Part shown: piece after piece, positions 30,400-41,213 of the stretch
Numbering within the stretch: the stretch's first letter is position 1
Layout: each line of letters begins with the position of its first letter
From: Cryomorphaceae bacterium
Lineage (GTDB): Bacteria; Bacteroidota; Bacteroidia; Flavobacteriales; Schleiferiaceae
DNA: 64,000 nucleotides
NCBI GenBank assembly: GCA_011525035.1
Contig: WTIZ01000038.1
Location: 51,784-115,783, forward strand
Direction of reading: 5' to 3'
The notes under the pieces: model-generated
Databases searched by the model: none
Told to the model about the DNA's origin: nothing
What the model saw: the letters and a program-made list of their open reading frames with translations, nothing else
Translations under genes and position numbers: made by a program

Positions 30400-32996
30400 G
30401 CCTCGTCTTTGGTAGAATCTTCAGTCGATTCTGGCAATGCTTCAGGAGCCTTTTCAGAAGCTTCCTCTTTCGCCTTAATAATTTCGAAGGTCAATTCCTT
30501 ATCCTTGAGTTCAATGATCACTTCATCGCCCTCATTGAGCTGTTTGCCGATAATTCTTTCCGCCAGCGGATCTTCGATAAGTTTCTGAAGAGCACGGGCC
30601 AAAGGACGTGCACCAAAGGCTTCATCAAATCCTTCATCAGCAACAAAGTCTTTCGCTTCTTCACTCAACGAAATCCTGTAGCCTAACTCTGCCACACGAG
30701 AAAGCAAACCTTTTAATTCAATATCAATGATTTCATGGATGTCAGCTCTCTTGAGAGAATTAAAGAGTACCACATCATCAATACGATTCAAGAATTCCGG
30801 AGCAAAAGCCTTTTTCAAGGCACTTTGTATCACACCTTTCTCCAAATCTTGTTTGTTTTGATCTCTCGCCGTTGTGCCAAAACCAACACCTGTACCAAAG
30901 TCTTTCAACTGACGAGAACCAAGGTTGGAGGTCATGATTATGATGGTGTTCTTGAAATCAACTTTACGACCTAAACTGTCTGTAATCTGACCGTCATCTA
31001 AGGCTTGAAGAAGTAGATTGAACACATCTGGGTGTGCCTTTTCGATTTCATCGAGCAAGATGACAGAATAGGGTTTACGTCGAACGCGCTCGGTCAATTG
31101 GCCACCTTCCTCATACCCAACGTATCCTGGAGGGGCACCTACAAGACGCGATATAGCGAACTTTTCCATGTATTCGCTCATATCAATACGAATCATGTTG
31201 TCTTCATTATCGAAGAGTAATTCCGTCAATTTTTTCGCCAATTGTGTTTTCCCTACACCGGTAGGTCCTAAGAAAATGAAAGAACCAATAGGTTTCTTTG
31301 GATCTTTAAGTCCTGCTCTGTTACGCTGAATAGCTCTAACAATCTTTTTGACAGCCTCATCTTGACCGATTACACTGGCCTTAAGCAAATCCTCCATTTC
31401 AGCAAGACGATCCATCTCTTGGGCCGCTACACGCTGCACTGGTACACCGGTCATCATGGCAACGACCTCTGCGACTTGCTCTTCATCAACCGTCTTTTTG
31501 TTCAATTTTAGGCTGTCTTCCCATTCAATTCGTGCGTTATCTAGAAGCGCTTGTACGTTCTTTTCGTCGTCTCTGAGCTTGGCAGCCTCTTCGTAGCGTT
31601 GTGATTTAACCACACGTACTTTTTCTTCCTTAATCTTGTCGAGCTCCTCTTCAAGCTTGGTAATCTTGGTAGGCACCTCAATGTTAGAAATATGGACTCT
31701 TGAACCAGCCTCGTCCAAAGCATCAATAGCCTTGTCCGGTAAAAAACGATCCGCGATATAACGCTGCGTGAGCTTCACACAGGCCTGAATGGCCTCGGGT
31801 GTATAAAGAACATTGTGATGCTCCTCGTATTTATCCTTAATGTTGTTTAGAATCTGAACGGTTTCTTCCGGCGAAGTAGGATCTACTGTCACTTTTTGAA
31901 ATCTACGCTCAAGAGCACCGTCCTTCTCAATAAATTGACGGTACTCGTCTAGGGTAGTGGCACCGATACATTGGATTTCACCACGAGCTAAAGCTGGTTT
32001 GAACATGTTCGAAGCATCCAACGAACCTGTAGCTCCACCTGCACCAACAATAGTATGTAACTCATCAATGAAAAGGATGATGTCGTCGTTCTTTTCCAAT
32101 TCATTCATCAACGCTTTCATTCGTTCCTCGAATTGGCCACGATACTTAGTTCCCGCTACCAATGAAGCCAGGTCAAGACTAACAACGCGTTTATCAAATA
32201 ATACGCGACTCACCTCTTTATTTACAATTCGAAGTGCTAAGCCTTCGGCAATAGCGCTTTTACCCACACCCGGTTCACCAATTAATAAGGGGTTGTTTTT
32301 CTTACGGCGGCTTAAAATTTGGCTTACCCGCTCAATTTCTTTCGAACGTCCGACTACCGGATCCAATCTGTTTTGCTCTGCAGCCTTTGTAAGATCCTTA
32401 CCGAAGTTATCTAGAACAGGAGTTTTTGATTTCTCTTTTCTGCCCTGCTGGGAAGAACCGCCTGAGGAACTTCTACGTGAAGGCCCGCTTTCTTCTAATT
32501 CACCACCATCATCATAGCTCATGGAAGGTGAGGCAGAAGAGGAGGGAAGCTCGTTTTCTAAATGATTGTTTTGGTATTCTCCTTTAACAGCATCATATGA
32601 AGCACCCATTTGAGCCATTACAGCACTAATAGGGTCGTTATCATTGCGCAAAATACATAGGAGCAAATGAGGTGTTCTAATTACCGGGCTCTGAAACAGC
32701 TTCGCTTCCAAGAATGTGGTTTTCAAAGCTTTTTCTGCCTGTCGGGTTAGTGGTAGGTTTTTTCCCGTTCCTGGAGCGTTCGTTGCATATGGTGCAGCGA
32801 TGCCCTCAACTTTGTTGCGAACGTTGCTTAAATCCAGTCCTAAATCCCTTAAAATGGCCACAGCTGTTCCTTCTCCATCGCGGAGAATTCCCAAAAGCAA
32901 GTGTTCTGTGCCAATATAATCGTGTCCTAAACGCAATGCTTCTTCCTTGCTATAGGTGATTACGTCGCGAACTCTCGGGCTAAAATTTTCTTCCAT
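30396..32996 (-). CDS. clpC: ATP-dependent Clp protease ATP-binding subunit ClpC
   Basis: A Hsp100 unfoldase that feeds substrates to ClpP. The 866-residue protein has a double Clp N-domain (1-145), a Ser/Gly-rich linker, AAA module 1 with GEPGVGKSA, a UVR-type middle region with YEEAAKLRDDEK, AAA module 2 with GPTGVGKTQLAKK and LLDEIEKAHPDVFN, and an acidic C-terminal tail. A VGF tripeptide in GTGVGFGTT is the likely ClpP-docking loop, which separates ClpC from ClpB. It is monocistronic, divergent from gyrA across about 235 nt. Confidence 0.95.
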   Translation of the reverse strand: MEENFSPRVRDVITYSKEEALRLGHDYIGTEHLLLGILRDGEGTAVAILRDLGLDLSNVRNKVEGIAAPYATNAPGTGKNLPLTRQAEKALKTTFLEAKLFQSPVIRTPHLLLCILRNDNDPISAVMAQMGASYDAVKGEYQNNHLENELPSSSASPSMSYDDGGELEESGPSRRSSSGGSSQQGRKEKSKTPVLDNFGKDLTKAAEQNRLDPVVGRSKEIERVSQILSRRKKNNPLLIGEPGVGKSAIAEGLALRIVNKEVSRVLFDKRVVSLDLASLVAGTKYRGQFEERMKALMNELEKNDDIILFIDELHTIVGAGGATGSLDASNMFKPALARGEIQCIGATTLDEYRQFIEKDGALERRFQKVTVDPTSPEETVQILNNIKDKYEEHHNVLYTPEAIQACVKLTQRYIADRFLPDKAIDALDEAGSRVHISNIEVPTKITKLEEELDKIKEEKVRVVKSQRYEEAAKLRDDEKNVQALLDNARIEWEDSLKLNKKTVDEEQVAEVVAMMTGVPVQRVAAQEMDRLAEMEDLLKASVIGQDEAVKKIVRAIQRNRAGLKDPKKPIGSFIFLGPTGVGKTQLAKKLTELLFDNEDNMIRIDMSEYMEKFAISRLVGAPPGYVGYEEGGQLTERVRRKPYSVILLDEIEKAHPDVFNLLLQALDDGQITDSLGRKVDFKNTIIIMTSNLGSRQLKDFGTGVGFGTTARDQNKQDLEKGVIQSALKKAFAPEFLNRIDDVVLFNSLKRADIHEIIDIELKGLLSRVAELGYRISLSEEAKDFVADEGFDEAFGARPLARALQKLIEDPLAERIIGKQLNEGDEVIIELKDKELTFEIIKAKEEASEKAPEALPESTEDSTKDEA

Positions 32997-33177
32997 AGTG
33001 CTGACTATTTATGCTGGTATATGCTGAACACAAAGTGTGCCATGGTATCAAAGACCAATCTACTCACATTTACTATGACAACATTACTTACTAAGGTAAG
33101 GTTTTGTTAACATCGATTTGTGGATAAATGAAGCAACTCTAACGCTGTTAATCAACGGGTACCACGGGGCGAAAAGC

Positions 33178-33185
33178 TATATTTG
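33178..33185 (+). promoter_or_regulatory. Candidate -7 element for gyrA
   Basis: TATATTTG matches TAnnTTTG exactly and would place the start about 40 nt before the gyrA ATG. No TTG at -33 is visible. The leader contains a small GGGG-TAT-CCCC hairpin at 33204-33214 whose role is unknown. Confidence 0.5.
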
Positions 33186-33231
33186 AAAATTACGTAAAAA
33201 CCGGGGGTATCCCCACTTAAATACTGACAAT

Positions 33232-35778
33232 ATGGCGCAGGGAGAAAGAATCATTCCCGTAAATATTGAGGAGCAAATGAAGAGCTCCTACATCGATTAC
33301 TCGATGTCGGTCATTGTATCCCGTGCACTTCCTGATGTACGTGATGGATTGAAGCCGGTACACAGACGTGTACTTTACGGTATGCACGATATGGGTGTGA
33401 CCAGCACTAAAGCATACAAGAAATCTGCAAGGATTGTAGGTGATGTACTCGGTAAGTACCACCCACACGGCGATAGCTCTGTTTATGACACCATGGTCCG
33501 TATGGCTCAAGATTGGTCGCTGAGATACATGCTCGTAGATGGCCAAGGAAACTTTGGATCGATTGATGGTGATTCTCCAGCTGCAATGCGTTACACCGAG
33601 GTGCGCATGCGTAAGATCGCGGAGGAAATGCTCTCAGATATTGATAAGGACACAGTTGATTGGCAGTTAAACTTCGACGACTCCCTCAAGGAACCTACCG
33701 TATTACCAACGCGCATACCTGGCTTGCTCGTGAATGGCGCCTCGGGTATTGCTGTAGGTATGGCTACAAATATGCCGCCACACAACCTTACTGAAAGTAT
33801 CAACGCTATTAATGCGTACATCGATGATAACGCTATTGAGATAGATGGGTTGATGCAGCACATTAGCGCTCCAGATTTCCCAACCGGAGGTACCATTTAT
33901 GGTTACGAAGGAGTTAAAGATGCATTCCACACGGGTCGAGGCCGTATTGTACTGCGCGCAAAGGCTACCATTGAAGAAGTCAAAGGACGCGAATGTATCA
34001 TTGTCACCGAGATTCCTTATCAGGTCAACAAGGCAGATATGATCAAGAAAACTGCCGATCTAGTCAATGACAAGAAGATCGAGGGGATTTCTGATATCCG
34101 TGACGAGAGTGATCGCAAGGGTATGCGTATCGTCTACGTTCTTAAGCGTGATGCTGTACCTAATGTTGTTTTGAACAAATTATTTAAGTACACTCAGCTA
34201 CAGAGCTCATTCTCAGTAAATAACATTGCGCTGGTAAACGGTCGTCCTGAGTTGTTGAACTTGAAGGATATGATCAAACACTTCGTAGATCACCGTCACG
34301 AAGTGGTTGTACGTCGCACAGAATATGAACTGCGTCAGGCGGAGAAAAGAGCACATGTTCTCGAAGGTTTACTTATCGCTATCGATAACCTGGATGCCGT
34401 AATCAAGCTCATTCGTGGTTCTGCAACTCCAGAGGAAGCACGCAACGGCTTGATGTCTGAATTCAAACTAAGTGAAATTCAGGCGAAGGCTATTCTCGAC
34501 ATGCGTCTGCAGAAGCTTACTGGTCTTGAAAGAGACAAGATTAAGGCAGAATACGAGGAGCTCATGAAAACGATTGAGTACTTGAAGAGCATCTTGTCAG
34601 ACAAGTCTAAGCGCATGGAGATCATCAAGGATGAACTCATCGAAATGAAAGACAAGTATGGTGATGATCGCCGCACTGACATTGAGTTTGCTGGTGGTGA
34701 TGTAAGTATCGAAGACATGATTCCTGATACTGAAGTAGTTATTACTATTTCTCACGCAGGATATATCAAGCGTACACCGCTTTCAGAGTACAAGAAACAG
34801 AACAGAGGTGGAGTAGGTGCGAAAGCAGCTTCGACAAGGGATAAAGACTTTATTGAGAACGTCTTTGTTGCTACAAACCACCAATACATGTTGTTCTTCA
34901 CCGAACTTGGTCGTTGTTTCTGGATGCGTGTATTCGAGATTCCGGAAGGAACGAGACAAAGCAAGGGTAGGGCTATTCAAAACCTCATTAATATCCCTCA
35001 GGACGATAAGGTGTTGGCCTTCATTAATGTATTGAATCTCAAGGACGAGGACTACATTAATAACCACTTTATTGTCATGTGTACTAAGCAAGGTATCATT
35101 AAGAAGACTTCGCTTGAGGCCTACAGTCGCCCGCGCGTCAACGGTATTAATGCAATTACCATCCGTGAAGGAGATACATTACTTGAGGCAAAATTGACCA
35201 ACGGGGAGCAAGACATTATGATGGCTGTTCGCAGTGGTAAAGCCATTCGTTTCCCTGAAGAAAAAGTACGTTCAATGGGACGTAATGCGTCAGGTGTGCG
35301 TGCTATTACTGTAGATTCTGAAAACGATGAAGTAGTAGGTATGGTAGTGGTTAAAGAAGGAGATGGGTTCGATGTCATGGTCGTTAGCGAACAAGGCTAT
35401 GGGAAACGCTCTGCATTAGAGGACTACAGGATTACCAATAGAGGAGGTAAAGGTGTTAAAACCATTACCGTTACTGAGAAAACTGGAGAACTGGTTAGTT
35501 TGAAAGCCGTTACGGATGAAGATGATCTGATGATTATCACCAAGAAAGGTACTATGATACGAATGGGTGTAGATACACTTCGTGTTATGGGTAGAGCCAC
35601 CCAGGGTGTTCGTTTGATAAGCTTGAGAAAAGGTGATGAAATCGCATCTATCGCTAAGGTACCTGCTTCTGAAGAGGAAGAGGAAATCGAAGGGGTAGAA
35701 GGAGTAGAGGCCGCTGAAGCTTCAACTGAAGCAGCTGCGCCTGAATCGACAGAGGAATCAACAACTACCGAAGAGTAA
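33232..35778 (+). CDS. gyrA: DNA gyrase subunit A
   Basis: Breaks and rejoins DNA in ATP-driven negative supercoiling with GyrB. The 848-residue protein has the catalytic tyrosine Tyr121 in [10 protein letters not shown] and the quinolone-binding segment [17 protein letters not shown], with Ser82 and Asp86 at the positions equivalent to E. coli Ser83 and Asp87, so no classical resistance change. The C-terminal pinwheel carries QNRGGVG in the place of the GyrA box and a second [11 protein letters not shown]. The tail is acidic and low complexity ([11 protein letters not shown] and Ser/Thr/Glu runs). It has its own upstream region shared divergently with clpC. Confidence 0.96.
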   Translation: MAQGERIIPVNIEEQMKSSYIDYSMSVIVSRALPDVRDGLKPVHRRVLYGMHDMGVTSTKAYKKSARIVGDVLGKYHPHGDSSVYDTMVRMAQDWSLRYMLVDGQGNFGSIDGDSPAAMRYTEVRMRKIAEEMLSDIDKDTVDWQLNFDDSLKEPTVLPTRIPGLLVNGASGIAVGMATNMPPHNLTESINAINAYIDDNAIEIDGLMQHISAPDFPTGGTIYGYEGVKDAFHTGRGRIVLRAKATIEEVKGRECIIVTEIPYQVNKADMIKKTADLVNDKKIEGISDIRDESDRKGMRIVYVLKRDAVPNVVLNKLFKYTQLQSSFSVNNIALVNGRPELLNLKDMIKHFVDHRHEVVVRRTEYELRQAEKRAHVLEGLLIAIDNLDAVIKLIRGSATPEEARNGLMSEFKLSEIQAKAILDMRLQKLTGLERDKIKAEYEELMKTIEYLKSILSDKSKRMEIIKDELIEMKDKYGDDRRTDIEFAGGDVSIEDMIPDTEVVITISHAGYIKRTPLSEYKKQNRGGVGAKAASTRDKDFIENVFVATNHQYMLFFTELGRCFWMRVFEIPEGTRQSKGRAIQNLINIPQDDKVLAFINVLNLKDEDYINNHFIVMCTKQGIIKKTSLEAYSRPRVNGINAITIREGDTLLEAKLTNGEQDIMMAVRSGKAIRFPEEKVRSMGRNASGVRAITVDSENDEVVGMVVVKEGDGFDVMVVSEQGYGKRSALEDYRITNRGGKGVKTITVTEKTGELVSLKAVTDEDDLMIITKKGTMIRMGVDTLRVMGRATQGVRLISLRKGDEIASIAKVPASEEEEEIEGVEGVEAAEASTEAAAPESTEESTTTEE

Positions 35779-35796
35779 TTTAATTATGGCGTGGTG

Positions 35797-35825
35797 TTTG
35801 TAAACGTTCCTATGAATTACATTTG
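35797..35825 (+). promoter_or_regulatory. Promoter for the TPR protein gene
   Basis: TTTG (35797-35800), a 17-nt spacer and TACATTTG (35818-35825) form a full match to the Bacteroidota promoter consensus, 26 nt before the ATG at 35852. Confidence 0.7.
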
Positions 35826-35851
35826 CACCACTTAATTAAGAAGTATCAATA

Positions 35852-37162
35852 ATGAAGAAATTACTATTTGCAGTATTGACTTTCGCAACTTTGAGTGTTC
35901 AAGCTCAAGAAGCGCCGAAGGTAACAAGCGCAATCATTGCATTGAGAGGAAACGAAATCGTTGAGGCTAAAGGTTTTATTGACGAGGCAACTACGATTAT
36001 CGAAAGCAAGAATCCGGCTGAGATCAAAGAGAAGATCATGACCAAGTACTACTACAATCGTGCTTTGATCTATGCTCAGATCGCCGGTTCACCTGATGAA
36101 GCAATCAAAGGTCTTGCTGATAATGCTAACAGCATTGCTGCTGAAAGTATCCTAGATCTCTTGAAATACGAAAGCACGCTAAAGAAGCCTCGTTACTCGG
36201 AGGATGCTATTCGTGAGATTCCAAACATCGCTTACAACTACCTCGTAGAGGCAGGTGCAGCTTATGAAGCGGGAGATTACGAAGCCTCTTACAACGGTTA
36301 CATGGCTGCATTCGACTTTAAAAAGAATGAATTGCTAGGGGAGTTTGCACAATTAGATACAGGGTTGTTGTTCAATGCTGGTATCATCGCCGGTATGTCA
36401 GGCGATCAAGAGTCTAGTGTAAATGCATTCCGCACTTGTTTAGACCTAGGTTATACCGGAATCACTTTCACTGCAACGTACGCGGCTTCGGGCCAACCAA
36501 AGCAATACCCGAATAAGGCGGCAATGGAGAAGGAGATTGAATTAGGTTTGGCCTCAGATCCAGTAATTGGTGAAGATGTTCGTCCAAGTGTTTACATCAG
36601 CTTGATTAACGCTTACAAGAAGATGGAAAACACTGAGATGTACGAAGCTACGCTGACTGAAGCTCGTGGCTTATACCCAGAGAACAAAGATCTTCTAGAC
36701 ATTCAATTGCAGTCATTCTTAGACAAGAAAGATTACGATGGTGCATTGGCAAATCTGGATGAAGCGATTGCTAAAAACCCAGGGAAAGGTATTTACCACT
36801 TTGTAAAGGGAAATATCCTTCAAACTGAATTGAAAGATTTGGATGCAGCTCTTGTAGAATACAAAGCAGCGTTAGAAGCTGACCCAGATAATTCTGACGC
36901 AATGTACATGTGTGGTCTTGTTTACATTGACCGTGCAAATAAGATTACAGAGCAAATGAATTCTTTGAGCCTGAGTGAAAGCCGTAAGTATGACGCTTTG
37001 AAAAAGAAGCAGAAAGGAGTTTTCGAAGAGAGCTTGACGTATTTCGAGAATGCTCGTGAAATGAATCCTGACGATCTAGACATCGTGCGCGCTTTGGCGG
37101 AAGTTTACCGTAAAGTGGGTAACTACGAGAAGTCGATGGAAATGAGCGAATTGTTGAAATAA
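35852..37162 (+). CDS. Exported TPR-repeat protein
   Basis: A 436-residue protein with a signal peptide (MKKLLFAVLTFATLSVQAQ). The mature part is alpha-helical with repeated TPR-like motifs, for example YEAGDYEASYNGYMAAF, KDYDGALANLDEAIAKNPG, KDLDAALVEYKAALEADPDN and the last one near residue 425. Such proteins are abundant in Bacteroidota envelopes as scaffold or assembly factors. The binding partner is unknown. The gene stands alone, with a consensus promoter before it and a hairpin terminator after it. Confidence 0.85.
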   Translation: MKKLLFAVLTFATLSVQAQEAPKVTSAIIALRGNEIVEAKGFIDEATTIIESKNPAEIKEKIMTKYYYNRALIYAQIAGSPDEAIKGLADNANSIAAESILDLLKYESTLKKPRYSEDAIREIPNIAYNYLVEAGAAYEAGDYEASYNGYMAAFDFKKNELLGEFAQLDTGLLFNAGIIAGMSGDQESSVNAFRTCLDLGYTGITFTATYAASGQPKQYPNKAAMEKEIELGLASDPVIGEDVRPSVYISLINAYKKMENTEMYEATLTEARGLYPENKDLLDIQLQSFLDKKDYDGALANLDEAIAKNPGKGIYHFVKGNILQTELKDLDAALVEYKAALEADPDNSDAMYMCGLVYIDRANKITEQMNSLSLSESRKYDALKKKQKGVFEESLTYFENAREMNPDDLDIVRALAEVYRKVGNYEKSMEMSELLK

Positions 37163-37183
37163 CATTCCGTTACGAATTAGAGA

Positions 37184-37212
37184 AACCCTGGAGCATTGCT
37201 CTGGGGTTTTTT
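37184..37212 (+). terminator. Rho-independent terminator after the TPR gene
   Basis: A stem pairing AACCCTGGAGC with GCTCTGGGGTT (two G-T pairs, ATT loop) is followed by six T. It lies 22 nt after the stop codon. Confidence 0.85.
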
Positions 37213-37311
37213 ATTGGTGGTTGTTTTCTACCGCAATGTTTTCCTTTATATATGTTTGAATTATAATATACATTATGTTAAATAGTGTTTTTGTAAAGGA
37301 GACGAACACGG

Positions 37312-40300
37312 TTAGCTTATCGCTGTAGAGTTCTTCCCCTTCTTCATTGTTCTCCTTGTTTTACTGTAATTGTCCTTGGGACGTGCCATATCATCTTCAT
37401 AGCGCGGATCTGGAATCATAGAAACTTTATACAAGGCAGATGCTTCAATGCTAAAGAATCCAAACTCTTCGGTAACACGCCCCTGGATTTTGTACAGACC
37501 TTTACCACGAAATGGAAATTGCTTGGCGATGTTCGGAAAATGTACACTATCCATGTAATCGCCATTCTCGTCTAGGAAAGTCGCGAAATTCATGCGTTCA
37601 CCTTTCGAGGTCTTTGTATCCTTCACCGTTACCAGGTATCCATAAGCAATAACAAAATGCCCGAGTTTAGACGACAGCTCTAATGCCGTAGTTCCTTGTT
37701 CTATTTCCTCATCGGCCAATTCAAAGGGATTACACAGCGGGAATCCAAGAAGTTCGATTTGATCAAAGGCCTCCTCTAGCCTGGTCTGTGTCAGTAATGG
37801 CACCTTATAGTCGTGGTTTTGTGTCGTACCCTTGAATAGACTAGGAACAGCGGTAACTACATCTTTGGTTGTACGACCCTTCAACATATGGTGGGCTTCC
37901 CAAAGTAATGTCTGCTTGGCTATCCCTGTAAATCGAAAAGCACCAATGCGAATAAGTAGGCTTACTTGCTCTATACCAGCAGGTACACGGGCTATAAAGT
38001 CAGCCAGATCGGTAAACAGCCCTCCCTCCTCACGTATTTTGGCAATCTCTACCCCAATATTTTGGTCCAGTCCGTGCAATAGCACAAAACCTAGATAAAT
38101 CGTCGTTCCCTTTACTATAGTGGGATAATCACCGTACTGAACGCAAGGCGGTTCAATAGTTCCTCCATTCTTACGTGCCTCGTGAACGTAGAACTCTGTC
38201 CGATAAAAACCACCAAAATTATTAATGGTAGCTACCATATACTCCAAGGGATAATGCGCTTTTAAATACAAGCTTTGGTAGCTTTCAACAGCATAGGAAG
38301 CACTGTGTCCCTTAGCAAAAGCATAGCCTGCAAAGCTCTCAATCTGACGCCAAATTTCACGGGCAAGTTCATCGGTATATCCCCGTTCCTTACAGTTCTT
38401 AAAATATTGATTTTCAACACGTTTAAACTCATCTCTTGATCTAAATTTACCCGACATCCCACGGCGTAAAACATCAGCTTCACCCAGTGTCAAGCCGGCA
38501 AAATAGTGCGCCACTTTAATGACATCTTCTTGATAGACCATAACACCGAAAGTATCTGGCATAATCTCAAGCATTACTGGATGTGCATCCTTTCGTTTTG
38601 AAGGATCGGTAAAACGGAGAATATATTCGCGCATCATCCCGCTATTACTCACGCCAGGGCGGATAATGGAACTGGCTGCAACGAGGCCTAAATAGGTATC
38701 AACTCTAAGTTTCGTCAACAGCATTCGCATGGCAGGTGATTCTACATAAAAACACCCTGTAGCCTTGCCGTTTCTCAATAAATCCTTGACCTTTTCATCC
38801 TCTTTGAATCGCTGTAAGTCTCTGATATCGAAAGGTTCGGCATTTTTATGGTTCCTGCGAACTAGGGCCAATGCGTCTTGAATCTTACTCAGTCCTCGCT
38901 GACTCAAGATGTCAAATTTGTGTAGACCTATATCTTCAGCAACGACCATATCAAACTGGGTCGTGGGAAAACCTTTCGGCGGCATAAAAGTGGCCGTGCG
39001 ATAATGTATACTGTCGTTCGCTATAAGTATACCTCCTGCGTGGATGCTCAAGTGACTAGGAAACCCCTGTATATAGGTACTGTAGCGCAATACAAGGTGT
39101 GCAAGATGATCGAGATCTCCACTATTGAACTTTCCTATACTGAGCTTATCTATCTCGTGCTTTGGAAGACCGAATACCTTTCCTAGCTCTCGAACTACTG
39201 CTTTGTATTGGAATGTATTGTAGGTCGCTAGCAGTGCTGTGTTTGGGAAACGCTTGAAAATATATTGAGTGATATCGTCGCGATCACGCCATGAGAAATC
39301 GAGATCAAAGTCTGGAGGCGAAGTTCTATAGAGGTTAATGAAACGTTCAAAATATAAGTCAAGCTCAATAGGGTCAACATCCGTAATCTTGAGCAGGTAA
39401 GCGACAATAGAGTTTGCACCGCTCCCCCGCCCTACATAAAAATAGCCGCGCTTTTGTGCGTAGTTTACAATGTCCCAATTAATCAAGAAATAGGACACAA
39501 AGTTCTTTTGCTCAATGAGTTGCAATTCCTTTTCAATCCTTTCACGCACCTTGAAGTCCGCCTGAGGATAGCGGTACGTTAGTCCGTCGTAACACAGCTT
39601 CTTCAAGAGTTTTACATCCTTCTTCTTAGAACCCGTGTAGGTCTGAAGGTTTAGTGCGGGTTCCTCTGGCAATTCAACTTGACAGGATTCTAAAACTTGC
39701 TGGGCATTGCGTAGAAGCCACGGATAATCTTTGTACGTCTCTCTCAGCCTCCTATCGTCTAAATAAAGGTCTGTTTCAGAAGCTTGTTGTTCCTTCTGCA
39801 GTTTACTCAACAATGTGTTTTCGTCGATGGCACGTAAGAGTCGGTGTGCATTGAAATCACGCTTACCGCGAAAAGTAGCAGTAGGAAAAGCAACAAGCTT
39901 ATGCTCGTAAGCACGCAATTTGTGAATGTGCAGCGAACTAATCAGCTCTGGACCAACGCCTATCAACTCGTTGTTTTCCAGTGTACTAACATCTACCCCC
40001 TCCCTGTTTCTATAAATAATCCAAGTATCTTTCAAATACTCTCTTGGTGCTCTTTCAGGGAATTTGACTTTACGCGATAAGTGCCAAGAAAGATGGTCAT
40101 TGATCTGCTTAAAACCTTCCCAATTACGGGCCAATACAACGTATTTCTGCTGAGTACCGTTTCTAAAATCTACTCCTATGACCGGTTGCTTGCCTACTTC
40201 ATCTTTCAGTAAATACAATGCTGTCATGCATGCCGATGTGTTGTTGATATCGGTCAAAGCCATGTGTGACCACGGCTGTGCTTTAAACAAACTCACCCAG

Positions 40301-40359
40301 TCTTTCGGGGACACGGCCCCATAACGCAAACTGTAGTAACTGTGCGTATTTACGAGCAT
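37312..40359 (-). CDS. DNA polymerase III alpha subunit, short (DnaE2/ImuC-like)
   Basis: A C-family polymerase of 1015 residues, shorter than the replicative alpha subunits of this phylum. It has an N-terminal PHP-like domain with a reduced HxH motif (NTHSYYSLRYG), the palm signatures YVGRGSGANSIVAYLL and PPDFDLDFSWRDRDD (Asp350, Asp352, Asp354), and the third catalytic region KFDILSQRGLSKI, then a helix-hairpin-helix and an OB-fold C-terminus. It is the last gene of the S24-dinB-SRAP-dnaE set, with 20 nt after the SRAP gene, which points to an error-prone translesion role rather than chromosomal replication. Confidence 0.88.
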   Translation of the reverse strand: MLVNTHSYYSLRYGAVSPKDWVSLFKAQPWSHMALTDINNTSACMTALYLLKDEVGKQPVIGVDFRNGTQQKYVVLARNWEGFKQINDHLSWHLSRKVKFPERAPREYLKDTWIIYRNREGVDVSTLENNELIGVGPELISSLHIHKLRAYEHKLVAFPTATFRGKRDFNAHRLLRAIDENTLLSKLQKEQQASETDLYLDDRRLRETYKDYPWLLRNAQQVLESCQVELPEEPALNLQTYTGSKKKDVKLLKKLCYDGLTYRYPQADFKVRERIEKELQLIEQKNFVSYFLINWDIVNYAQKRGYFYVGRGSGANSIVAYLLKITDVDPIELDLYFERFINLYRTSPPDFDLDFSWRDRDDITQYIFKRFPNTALLATYNTFQYKAVVRELGKVFGLPKHEIDKLSIGKFNSGDLDHLAHLVLRYSTYIQGFPSHLSIHAGGILIANDSIHYRTATFMPPKGFPTTQFDMVVAEDIGLHKFDILSQRGLSKIQDALALVRRNHKNAEPFDIRDLQRFKEDEKVKDLLRNGKATGCFYVESPAMRMLLTKLRVDTYLGLVAASSIIRPGVSNSGMMREYILRFTDPSKRKDAHPVMLEIMPDTFGVMVYQEDVIKVAHYFAGLTLGEADVLRRGMSGKFRSRDEFKRVENQYFKNCKERGYTDELAREIWRQIESFAGYAFAKGHSASYAVESYQSLYLKAHYPLEYMVATINNFGGFYRTEFYVHEARKNGGTIEPPCVQYGDYPTIVKGTTIYLGFVLLHGLDQNIGVEIAKIREEGGLFTDLADFIARVPAGIEQVSLLIRIGAFRFTGIAKQTLLWEAHHMLKGRTTKDVVTAVPSLFKGTTQNHDYKVPLLTQTRLEEAFDQIELLGFPLCNPFELADEEIEQGTTALELSSKLGHFVIAYGYLVTVKDTKTSKGERMNFATFLDENGDYMDSVHFPNIAKQFPFRGKGLYKIQGRVTEEFGFFSIEASALYKVSMIPDPRYEDDMARPKDNYSKTRRTMKKGKNSTAIS

Positions 40360-40379
40360 TTCAAATACTTAAAAGCGGA

Positions 40380-41189
40380 TTAAAAACCGAAATCTAACTT
40401 GCGTTGACGTGCCTGAGTCATTCCCATTCCCTGCAAACTGAGATGCGAATAAATCTCATAATCGTACTCGGGGATAATGCGCTGACCTATAGGCTTCAAT
40501 AACTCTGGACCATTGCTCCTAGGATTCTTAATAGCCGCTGAAATAGGATACGCATTGAGCTCTTCTGCCGGATAAGGTTGTAGCACATCCGTAACTTCTG
40601 CTAGCGGCGTACTGGGGTCTAACCAAATACTCTCGTCTTCCTCTTGAAGTATCACAGGTGATCTGTGGTGCGATATCGCTGCTGTGATCTTGTTACTTAC
40701 TGTAGTAATGATGGCAAAAGAGTCAATCATTTCACCGGTATCTGGATTTACCCATGTGTCGTAAATACCTGCAAAGGCAAACGGACTGCCGTCTCGCTTA
40801 TACATCACATAGGGCTTAGACAAGCGTTCTACCTTAGGTCCTTCAATAAAGGCATCTGCCAACACCAGGCAACGTTTAGAGCGTATACTTTGACGAAATG
40901 CCGGCTTGGTGGTAATGCCTTTAGCACCGCGGTAAGAGGTGTCGTTTTCCTTGTTGTGGTCGCCTTCAGACCTAGCATTAAATAGATGAAATGGTTTCTT
41001 CGCCCAATACGGTGTAAAACCAAACTGGTAGTGTTTGATTACATCTGGACGCTCCTGGGTGATAATAGGCGCAAGGGTTCCTATACCTATGTTTGTATTA
41101 GGCGCATAAAGATCTGGACGCTCTACAATAGCGCTAAAGCGTTTTTCAACGGCTTTGATTTTACTGATATTTACGTATCTACCACACAT
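40380..41189 (-). CDS. SOS response-associated peptidase (SRAP/YedK/HMCES family)
   Basis: A 269-residue SRAP protein that would form a thiazolidine crosslink with abasic sites in single-stranded DNA. The protein begins MCGRY, giving the catalytic Cys2 after Met removal. Other family marks are NARSE, the RCLVLADAFIEGP segment (usual form has W-Y-E-W here, so somewhat divergent), IITTVSN and the active-site His in ISHHRSPVIL. It sits between dinB and dnaE, 24 nt after dinB, in a typical damage-response neighbourhood. Confidence 0.92.
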   Translation of the reverse strand: MCGRYVNISKIKAVEKRFSAIVERPDLYAPNTNIGIGTLAPIITQERPDVIKHYQFGFTPYWAKKPFHLFNARSEGDHNKENDTSYRGAKGITTKPAFRQSIRSKRCLVLADAFIEGPKVERLSKPYVMYKRDGSPFAFAGIYDTWVNPDTGEMIDSFAIITTVSNKITAAISHHRSPVILQEEDESIWLDPSTPLAEVTDVLQPYPAEELNAYPISAAIKNPRSNGPELLKPIGQRIIPEYDYEIYSHLSLQGMGMTQARQRKLDFGF

Positions 41190-41213
41190 TTAGGAGAATA
41201 TTAAGTTAGTCTT

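Noticed and set aside
31957..32517. Long open frame (186 codons) on the plus strand opposite clpC
   Set aside because: It is antisense to the AAA1 region of clpC, has no family resemblance, and its composition follows from the clpC codons.
33201..33214. GGGG-TAT-CCCC hairpin in the gyrA leader as a riboregulator
   Set aside because: Only four base pairs and a 3-nt loop; no alternative pairing or anti-terminator was visible.
33232..35778. gyrA as a quinolone-resistant variant
   Set aside because: Ser82 and Asp86, equivalent to E. coli Ser83 and Asp87, are unchanged.
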